The notes beneath the pieces were generated by a model, which did no database searches, had not been told where the DNA came from, and was given only the letters and a program-made list of their open reading frames with translations. The translations under genes were made by a program, and so were the position numbers. 64,000 nt of DNA from an uncultured Pelagibacteraceae bacterium (GTDB lineage: Bacteria > Pseudomonadota > Alphaproteobacteria > Pelagibacterales > Pelagibacteraceae): NCBI GenBank assembly GCA_902634305.1, contig CACPJJ010000002.1:50115-114114 (forward strand). Direction: 5' to 3'. Shown here one piece after another: positions 58,339 to 64,000 of the stretch; the first letter of the stretch is position 1; every line of letters starts with the position of its first letter.

Positions 58339-59349
58339 TTAATTTAGTAACTCTTTAATGTTATTATCTAGTTGCTTTTCAAAATTTTTGTCATTTCCAG
58401 GATTAGCAGCACAGTGACCAAATGGAGAATCTATGGGTCTTAAAGATGAATGAGATATAAATTTTTTTTCAAATTTATTATCTTCAGTTCTAAAGTATAA
58501 ATCCTGATTACATGGCATTAGTATTGTTTTAGCTTTTATTGATTTAAGGGCTTTTATATAATTATTTTTATAAATAGGACCTTTGCTAATATCATTTAAC
58601 TGCCAAGTTTTAAGTTTGGATAATAGATTATTAGCATCCCAGTTTTTTGCGTGGTCATTTGCCCATTCTTTAAGTAATTCTTCTGCATTTTTAAAACCAA
58701 ATTTTTTATAAAGTTTTTTTCTATAAAAAACCTGAGAGAAAGCCCAACCAGCATAAACTCTTCCAAATGCTTTTAAGCCTTCAATTGGTTGTTTTTTGTA
58801 ATTTCCTTTATTAAATTTTTTATCAGCAGTAAGTGCCGCTTTAACGCCTTCCAAAAAAACATGATTATGTATTGAAGTTTTTGACGATGCACAAAATGGA
58901 AGAATTGCTCTAACAATATTAGGATATTGTGCTGCCCATTGATAAGATTGGCAACCCGCCATAGACCAACCAGTAACTAGAGCAATTTTTTTAATTTTCA
59001 GTTTTTCTGTAATTAGTTTATGCTGACAATAAATATTATCCCACAATGTTATTGTTGGAAATTTTGAACCAGATTGAGATTTAATAGCCTTAGTTGGTGA
59101 AGAAGAAAAACCGTTACCAAACATATTAATTGATACAATAAAATATTTATTTGGATTAATAGCTCTATTTTTACCGATAAAACCTTCATTTCTAATGTGA
59201 CTACCTGTATAAAATGTGGGAAGGATTATTACATTCGAACGATCTTTATTTAACCTACCGTATGTTTTGTAAACCAATTGTGCAGATTTTAAAATTTTTC
59301 CCGATAAAAGTTTAATATTTCCTAAATTAAACTTTTCATATTTTTTCAT
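58339..59349 (-). CDS. MetX-like alpha/beta hydrolase (homoserine acetyltransferase family)
   Basis: The 336-residue protein aligns by eye with MetX over its whole length: TGSH near 48-51, IVSINMFGNGFSSSP near 71-85, the nucleophile in GWSMAG (S129), the acid in PCNQDLYF near 288 and the His in SPFGHCAA near 318. True homoserine O-acetyltransferases usually have GGSMGG at the elbow, so this GWSMAG variant is probably a hydrolase or acyltransferase for another substrate. It is 3 bases downstream of the GS-like ligase, suggesting that it acts on that enzyme's product or a neighbouring intermediate. Confidence 0.75.
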   Translation of the reverse strand: MKKYEKFNLGNIKLLSGKILKSAQLVYKTYGRLNKDRSNVIILPTFYTGSHIRNEGFIGKNRAINPNKYFIVSINMFGNGFSSSPTKAIKSQSGSKFPTITLWDNIYCQHKLITEKLKIKKIALVTGWSMAGCQSYQWAAQYPNIVRAILPFCASSKTSIHNHVFLEGVKAALTADKKFNKGNYKKQPIEGLKAFGRVYAGWAFSQVFYRKKLYKKFGFKNAEELLKEWANDHAKNWDANNLLSKLKTWQLNDISKGPIYKNNYIKALKSIKAKTILMPCNQDLYFRTEDNKFEKKFISHSSLRPIDSPFGHCAANPGNDKNFEKQLDNNIKELLN

Positions 59350-59352
59350 TAA

Positions 59353-60774
59353 TTAGTAAAGTCTTAGATATTCTTTTACTTCCCAATCGGTAACTGCTTG
59401 GTGATAACGTTCCCACTCATCATTTTTATAAGATAAAAAAGATTTTTTCATTACAGATCCAAGAACCTCATCAGATAATTTGTTAATTTTTAAGGCTTCT
59501 ATTGCATGCATTAAATTTCTTGGTAATCTTTTAATTCCTGATTTTTTAACCTGTTCTTCTGTCATTTGATATAAGTCTTGATCAGTTGGTTTGCCTGGGT
59601 CAGTTTTATTTTTTATTCCATCCATTACAGATGATATCGTCATTGCTAAAGCTAAGTAAACATTCATTGTCATATCTGCCGCTCTATTTTCAATGCAATA
59701 TCTATTTTGTGGTAAACGAAATTGAGCCGACCTATTATTATAACCATAGGTAATATTTGTTGGAGCCCAAGTTACAGTTCCTCCTTCAAATCCTCCAACT
59801 TTTGGTACTAATCCATTGTAAGAATTAACAGTAGGACATGTAATTGCTGTTAGCGCTTCTGAATTTTTTATAAGACCACCAACCGCGTATTTTGCATATT
59901 TTGACCAGTTTTTTCCGTCAGTAAAAATATTTTTCCCTGGTTTGTTCACATCTTCCAAAGAAAAATTGATATGTGCTCCAGATCTCCAATCTCCAATAGT
60001 AGGTTTTGGCATAAATGTAATGAACATGTTATTTTTTTTGGCAATTTCTTTTAAAAGAATTCTCAAAAAAACCAATCTATCTGCCATTTCTAATAAATTT
60101 GTATAATGAAAATCTAATTCAAATTGAGAATAGCCTCCTTCAGCAACTACATCATGTAAATTCCATCCTAATTCTTCAAGAATATCAATTAACTCTTTAA
60201 AAAAATGCATAGAATCTAATGTATGTTCAACATCATATCCAAATGCTTGTCTTCTAGGCCTTATTCCATCAATGGGGTCGTTATCTATAGCTTTAATTAG
60301 CTTACCATTTTCTCCATATTTCATTGCAATAAATTCAGGTTCAATACCACACATTCCTTTGTAACCTGCATCTTGAGCTTTTTGTATTGCACGTTTCAAA
60401 GCTTGTCTTGGACAAACGTTGTAAGGTTTCTCTTCCCAGTAAAGATCTGCAAAAATTATAGCCATTGTTTTATCCCATGGACAAATATAAACACTATCTA
60501 AGTCTGGCAACATTATTTGGTCAGAGTCTGCGGGAGTTAATTCAGGTACAAAAGAAATTGAATGAACTGCAAACTGAGGACCTTTTCCTAAACACAAAGG
60601 TTCAAAATCGCTCATTGGAACAGGTTTTGTCTTTGGAAGACCGTGTAAATCTATCCAACTTGACATTAAATACTGGACTCCAGCTGCTTTAAGTTTTTTG
60701 TGAACTGCAGGAATTTTTTTTCTGTTTCTCTCCACAGCATCTTTAAAATTTTCGTAATATATTTTATTTTTCAT
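59353..60774 (-). CDS. Glutamine synthetase-like gamma-glutamyl ligase (GlnT/GMAS type)
   Basis: The 473-residue protein is a GS-superfamily ligase but not a housekeeping GlnA. The beta-grasp region has SWIDLHGLPKTKPVP near 39-53, the DxHG-type motif of GlnT, PuuA and gamma-glutamylmethylamide synthetases. Metal/ATP motifs are GIEPEF (E145, E147), EGGYSQFELDF near 218, SGAHINFS near 268 and NRSAQFRLP near 345. The family joins glutamate to ammonia or an amine with ATP. Its neighbours (Rieske oxygenases, EutQ-like cupin, glyoxalase, MetX-like hydrolase) point to gamma-glutamylation of an amine in catabolism. The substrate is unknown. Confidence 0.85.
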   Translation of the reverse strand: MKNKIYYENFKDAVERNRKKIPAVHKKLKAAGVQYLMSSWIDLHGLPKTKPVPMSDFEPLCLGKGPQFAVHSISFVPELTPADSDQIMLPDLDSVYICPWDKTMAIIFADLYWEEKPYNVCPRQALKRAIQKAQDAGYKGMCGIEPEFIAMKYGENGKLIKAIDNDPIDGIRPRRQAFGYDVEHTLDSMHFFKELIDILEELGWNLHDVVAEGGYSQFELDFHYTNLLEMADRLVFLRILLKEIAKKNNMFITFMPKPTIGDWRSGAHINFSLEDVNKPGKNIFTDGKNWSKYAKYAVGGLIKNSEALTAITCPTVNSYNGLVPKVGGFEGGTVTWAPTNITYGYNNRSAQFRLPQNRYCIENRAADMTMNVYLALAMTISSVMDGIKNKTDPGKPTDQDLYQMTEEQVKKSGIKRLPRNLMHAIEALKINKLSDEVLGSVMKKSFLSYKNDEWERYHQAVTDWEVKEYLRLY

Positions 60775-60782
60775 AAGATAAA

Positions 60783-61178
60783 TTATTTTGGCATATCTTC
60801 TGGGTCAATTCCAGGAACAAATGTTATTCCAGCTTTTTGCTTCCAATCATGAGGATAAGCCGCATAAAATATTACACATTTTTCATCACATTCGTAGGCT
60901 ATATGATTATCCTTTGGAATATAAAGTACATCTCCAGGGTTACAAATATAAGATTTACCATCGCAAGTTAGTCTAAATGTTCCTTCCATGCAGTAAATAA
61001 TTTCATCACATGTTAAATCCCAAGGAACAGAAACTTTGTTTAAAAAATTTAATCCTCCACACATAGTGTTACTTACTTTACTTGTAACAAATGGTTTTAT
61101 GTAAGATTTTCCTGGTTCTAATGTATGAAGTCTATTTTCAATATCTTTAAATTTATAGAGTTGTGGTTCTTTAGACAT
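60783..61178 (-). CDS. EutQ-like cupin protein
   Basis: The 131-residue single-domain cupin has the pattern of the ethanolamine-utilisation protein EutQ: VPWDLTCDEIIYCMEGTFRLTCDG (residues 51-74), then GDVLYIPKDNHI near 82-93, and a C-terminal AAYPHDWKQKAG. The usual metal-binding His pair of cupin motif 1 is largely absent, as in EutQ. It lies 8 bases upstream of the GS-like gene, and no other eut gene is present, so it is unlikely to be part of a classical ethanolamine microcompartment operon. Its role may be structural or enzymatic on an amine-derived intermediate. Confidence 0.68.
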   Translation of the reverse strand: MSKEPQLYKFKDIENRLHTLEPGKSYIKPFVTSKVSNTMCGGLNFLNKVSVPWDLTCDEIIYCMEGTFRLTCDGKSYICNPGDVLYIPKDNHIAYECDEKCVIFYAAYPHDWKQKAGITFVPGIDPEDMPK

Positions 61179-61195
61179 TTATATTCCTTTCGATT

Positions 61196-61612
61196 TTATA
61201 TTTTAATTGGCTCGTTTAATTCAACTTTGTAACCATCTGGATCTTCGCAAAAAGCAATTACTCTTGTTCCATGTTTCATTGGACCTGGCTTACGAGTAAT
61301 GTTAACCCCAAGCTTTGTAAGATCTTCACAAGCTTTATATACATCAGGAGTTTCTATGCAAATATGACCCCATCCATTTCCTTTGTCGTAATCTTCTTTT
61401 TGATCCCAATTATGCGTTAATTCAAGACATGGGGATTCATTTTCAAGTCCATAACCAATGAATGCATTAGTAAATTTTCCATCAGGATAATCAGTTTTTC
61501 TTAAAACTTTCATTCCCAAAGTTTTGCAATAAAAGTTAAAAGAAGTTTCTAAATCTTTTACTCTTATCATTGTATGAGCCAACCTATATCCTTCATTTAC
61601 ATTTTTAGACAT
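61196..61612 (-). CDS. gloA: Lactoylglutathione lyase (glyoxalase I)
   Basis: The enzyme converts the methylglyoxal-glutathione hemithioacetal to S-lactoylglutathione. All four metal ligands of the VOC fold are in place: H13 (LAHTMIRV), E64 (CLELTHNW), H83 (WGHICIE) and E131 (KVELNEP). The 138-residue length and the motif FYCKTLGMKVLRKTDYP match GloA closely. It overlaps the upstream Rieske gene by 8 bases. Its place in a catabolic operon suggests that the pathway releases methylglyoxal or another 2-oxoaldehyde, or that it is a related VOC enzyme on a pathway intermediate. Confidence 0.88.
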   Translation of the reverse strand: MSKNVNEGYRLAHTMIRVKDLETSFNFYCKTLGMKVLRKTDYPDGKFTNAFIGYGLENESPCLELTHNWDQKEDYDKGNGWGHICIETPDVYKACEDLTKLGVNITRKPGPMKHGTRVIAFCEDPDGYKVELNEPIKI

Positions 61613-62741
61613 TTTTTTTACCTTTCATTATTTTTTTTGATTTCATAGTTGCTTGAATTATTAATTTTTGAAATTTTTGAACTCCTTTTTCCCAGTGTGG
61701 AGATAGTAGCCCACCATCATTCGAAGCTGGTGATGATCTTCCTTCTTGTAATCTTTCGCACATTTCATGATCTTCCTTATGTACACTCCACCATATCTTC
61801 TTTGTAATATCAATCTCTTCTTTTGACATAGATTTTCCCTCAGTTGAATATATTATTCTTTTTTGGCTTGTAATACCTGGTCCAATAGGAATATTTAAAT
61901 ATACACCTATTTGATTAGGATAATAAGTTCCAATTATAAAGTTTGGAAACAAAGAAAGATACTTAGAAGATACGGATAAAGCATTACTATTTTTATTATC
62001 TTCTTTATCAACGTTAACTCCACTTCCATAACAAATCCCATCCACAATTGTATAATGATCTTTCAGTGGTTGATTAGTTGTTGTTTTGTGAACAAATTGA
62101 ACGTGATATGGTTCAATAAAGTTTTCAATAAGGAACTTCCAATTTGTATTAATTTTTCCAAAATCTAAAGTTGCCGCATACTTTATTTTATTTAAGTCTA
62201 AATCTTTAAATTTTGAAATTAAAGGCTTTGCATATTCATTAAATTTTTTTGCTTTTCCATTAATATTTACAAATATCCAGTCATGCCAAATATGAATTCT
62301 TATTGGCTTAAGACCATGATTTTTAAAATTAAATCCTTTGGGTTTATGCACATTTGTTCCTCCAATGTGTGGAGCAGCTTTTAAATTTCCTTGAAGATCA
62401 TATGTCCAAGAATGATAAGGACATCGAATTAACTTACCAATATTTTTTTTTTCATCTACTAATTTTAAACATCTATGACTACAAACATTATGAAAGGCTG
62501 TAATTTTATTGTCTTCGTTTTTAATTAGCAGGATAGGTTTTCCCGCAATATAAACTGGAACAACATCTCCTACCTTTTTAAATTCATGAGCGAAAGCTAT
62601 AAATAGCCAACCATCAGCTAATGCAGTTTGACATTCTTTATCCCAAAAGTCGTTATCGGTATATGATTTTGCTGGAAGCCCAAAAATTGTATTTGTATTT
62701 TTAGGGCTTTTAATTTTAACTGAAGTTTTACTTTCAGACAT
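61605..62741 (-). CDS. Rieske non-haem iron oxygenase, alpha subunit (choline/betaine-demethylase-like)
   Basis: The 378-residue oxygenase has the [2Fe-2S] Rieske motif C87-S-H89 and C107-P-Y-H110, and the mononuclear iron site in ENFIEPYHVQFVH (H213, H218) with an acidic ligand expected near residue 340. The overall pattern (PAKSYTDNDFWDKE at the N-terminus; GWLFIAFAHEFKKVGDVV) resembles GbcA-type oxygenases that demethylate or hydroxylate quaternary amines, though ring hydroxylases share these features. No ferredoxin reductase gene is adjacent. It leads the leftward block and diverges from the second Rieske gene across 96 bases. Confidence 0.88.
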   Translation of the reverse strand: MSESKTSVKIKSPKNTNTIFGLPAKSYTDNDFWDKECQTALADGWLFIAFAHEFKKVGDVVPVYIAGKPILLIKNEDNKITAFHNVCSHRCLKLVDEKKNIGKLIRCPYHSWTYDLQGNLKAAPHIGGTNVHKPKGFNFKNHGLKPIRIHIWHDWIFVNINGKAKKFNEYAKPLISKFKDLDLNKIKYAATLDFGKINTNWKFLIENFIEPYHVQFVHKTTTNQPLKDHYTIVDGICYGSGVNVDKEDNKNSNALSVSSKYLSLFPNFIIGTYYPNQIGVYLNIPIGPGITSQKRIIYSTEGKSMSKEEIDITKKIWWSVHKEDHEMCERLQEGRSSPASNDGGLLSPHWEKGVQKFQKLIIQATMKSKKIMKGKKNV

Positions 62742-62837
62742 TTATAGGTTCCTTCTTAATAAATGAAATCTATTTGCGATTTACTAATATTACAATAAAA
62801 TATATCATAGTTAATTATTGTATTTTAAGGAGGTCAA

Positions 62838-64000
62838 TTGGTTAATTCAAACAGCAATATCTATAAAGGCTATAATCAAGCAAAACCAGTTGGTTATGAT
62901 AAAGAAATTTCACACACAAATTTTGGAACTCCTGGCGGTGAGTATCTTAGAAGATATTGGCACCCCGTTGCTTTAACTTCTGAAGTAAGTACAACTCCTT
63001 TACAAATAAAAATTCTTGGAGAAGATTTAGTTATTTTTAAAACCACAAAAAACAAAATAGGATTAGTCCATAAAAATTGCCCTCACAGAAGAGCATCATT
63101 AGTTTATGGAAAATGTGAAACAAACGGTATTAGATGTTGTTATCATGGATGGTTATTTTCTCCAGATGGAGAAATTTTAGAAACTCCTGGTGAAGATCCA
63201 GATTCAAAACAGGCAGAACAAGTAAGAAAAAAATTTAAATTAGGAGCTTATCCAATAAAAGAATTTAACGGAATTGTATTCGCTTATATGGGTCCACCAG
63301 AAAAAATTCCTTCATTTCCTCATTATGATGCGTATGATATTTCAGATATTGTAAGAAGACCATATAAAATTAATTATAATTGTAATTGGATACAAGTTCT
63401 TGATGCAATTATGGATCCAGTTCATACATCATTTTTACACGGTCAAAGTTCAGGAATTCAATTTTCTGAAGGTTTTGCAGAACTTGGAGAAATAGAATTT
63501 TTTGAAAGAGGAATGCAATATCTTGGAGCAAACACAAGAAGAGTTGATGATAATATTTGGGTTAGAGTAAATGAGTTAATACTTCCTAACTTCACACAGG
63601 CCGGTTCAGCTTTTGCTGCAGACGGTACCAAAACTCGATATTTTGGCAGAAGTTCTTTTACTAGGTGGGTAGTACCTATAGATGACGAGCATTGTGTAGC
63701 AATAGCATGGGGTAATTTTGGAGATAGAGCAGATCCAATTGAATACAACAACAAAGAAGGCTGTGAAAGAATTGAAGCAGGTGAAATTATAGATCGAACA
63801 TGGGAAGAAAAACAAAAGAGCCCAGGAGATGCAGAAGCAGTTGAAGGAATGGGATTTATAAGTCAACACAAAGGTGAGCATTTAATGCCAACCGATCATG
63901 GAATAATGTCCTACAGAAGACATATCAGAAAATCAATAAAAGCATTGCAAGAAGGAACAGAGCCCAAACAATTTCAAAATAATGGAGACGCAATCAAAAC
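62838..64000 (+). CDS. Rieske oxygenase, phthalate-dioxygenase-like type (partial, runs off the window)
   Basis: An open frame continues to the end of the window without a stop, giving 387 codons. The start is most likely TTG at 62838, four bases after a perfect AAGGAGG; no ATG or GTG is in frame there. The Rieske ligands are C81-P-H83 and C100-C-Y-H103 (YHGWLFSPDG). The iron site has DPVHTSFLH near residues 193-201. The N-terminal GTPGGEYLRRYWHPVAL and ETPGEDP segments are typical of phthalate 4,5-dioxygenase-like Rieske proteins, a different subfamily from the divergent Rieske gene. The 3' end lies outside. Confidence 0.9.
   Translation, partial: MVNSNSNIYKGYNQAKPVGYDKEISHTNFGTPGGEYLRRYWHPVALTSEVSTTPLQIKILGEDLVIFKTTKNKIGLVHKNCPHRRASLVYGKCETNGIRCCYHGWLFSPDGEILETPGEDPDSKQAEQVRKKFKLGAYPIKEFNGIVFAYMGPPEKIPSFPHYDAYDISDIVRRPYKINYNCNWIQVLDAIMDPVHTSFLHGQSSGIQFSEGFAELGEIEFFERGMQYLGANTRRVDDNIWVRVNELILPNFTQAGSAFAADGTKTRYFGRSSFTRWVVPIDDEHCVAIAWGNFGDRADPIEYNNKEGCERIEAGEIIDRTWEEKQKSPGDAEAVEGMGFISQHKGEHLMPTDHGIMSYRRHIRKSIKALQEGTEPKQFQNNGDAIK

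Noticed and set aside
59353..60774. Housekeeping glutamine synthetase glnA
   Set aside because: The N-terminal DxHG-type motif, the diverged nucleotide-site residues and the catabolic neighbours fit a GlnT/gamma-glutamyl-amine ligase better. No P-II or ntr genes are adjacent.
61196..61612. Extradiol ring-cleavage dioxygenase of the VOC fold
   Set aside because: The protein is a single short VOC unit with GloA-type ligands H, E, H and E and close GloA sequence pattern. Extradiol enzymes have two modules and a different His/His/Glu site.
63458..63881. Two minus-strand open frames of 91-98 codons near the window end
   Set aside because: They lie antisense to the Rieske oxygenase that is open to the window end, whose protein has clear Rieske and iron-site motifs. 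The minus frames have no recognisable domain.

Overview
The window reads as a stretch of chromosome from a streamlined, very AT-rich alphaproteobacterium, most likely of the SAR11 clade (Pelagibacterales). The grounds are a two-piece, circularly permuted tmRNA gene (an alphaproteobacterial trait), very short or negative intergenic spacers, Lys/Asn/Ile-rich proteins, ThyX as the thymidylate synthase, and a large share of the DNA given to branched-chain-type amino acid ABC transporters and DMT exporters. The lineage is inferred from sequence style and gene content, not from a database match. I see no insertion sequence, prophage, CRISPR array or rRNA gene.

Region 1 (1-17.6 kb) is housekeeping. 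It holds tRNA-Arg; a leftward operon of Sua5/TsaC, an ABC-2 exporter pair and a 3-hydroxyisobutyrate-type dehydrogenase; xseB-ispA-dxs for isoprenoid precursors; aroC; pdxH; a long-chain polyprenyl diphosphate synthase; an S49 peptidase with glyQ-glyS-ppdK; and nadA-nadC. Region 2 (17.6-24.3 kb) holds tRNA-Leu, the permuted ssrA gene on the minus strand (tag ANESYALAA), thyX, an Mrp-type ATPase, and the membrane quality-control cluster hflK-hflC-DUF2065-degQ-like followed by miaA. Region 3 (24.3-34.9 kb) is a branched-chain amino acid block (ilvB-ilvH-ilvC-leuA) abutting the rod-shape block mreB-mreC-mreD-mrdA-rodA.

Region 4 (34.9-39.7 kb) has a D-amino-acid dehydrogenase-like flavoprotein, a DMT exporter, a D-2-hydroxyacid dehydrogenase, msrB, a glutaredoxin, a small DUF2805/TIGR03643-type protein and a LysE-type exporter. 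Region 5 (39.8-51.6 kb) carries two complete LIV-type ABC uptake systems. The first is livK-(terminator)-livHMGF. The second is proC-like-livGFHM, with its livK on the opposite strand converging on the permeases. A small outer-membrane barrel candidate lies between them.

Region 6 (51.6-64 kb) is the most unusual part: about 12 kb of leftward catabolic genes plus a divergent one. From its 5' end at 62.7 kb the order is Rieske oxygenase, glyoxalase I, EutQ-like cupin, glutamine-synthetase-like ligase, MetX-like hydrolase, then a leader of about 130 bases, then luciferase-like monooxygenase, ThDP enzyme, AA_synth/DUF1185 protein, alpha/beta hydrolase, aldehyde dehydrogenase and DMT permease. A second Rieske oxygenase diverges from 62,838 and runs off the window. 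I do not recognise this set as a described pathway. The families together suggest oxidative breakdown of an amine or other nitrogenous compound, possibly through gamma-glutamylation and fed by the neighbouring LIV transporters, but the substrate is unknown.
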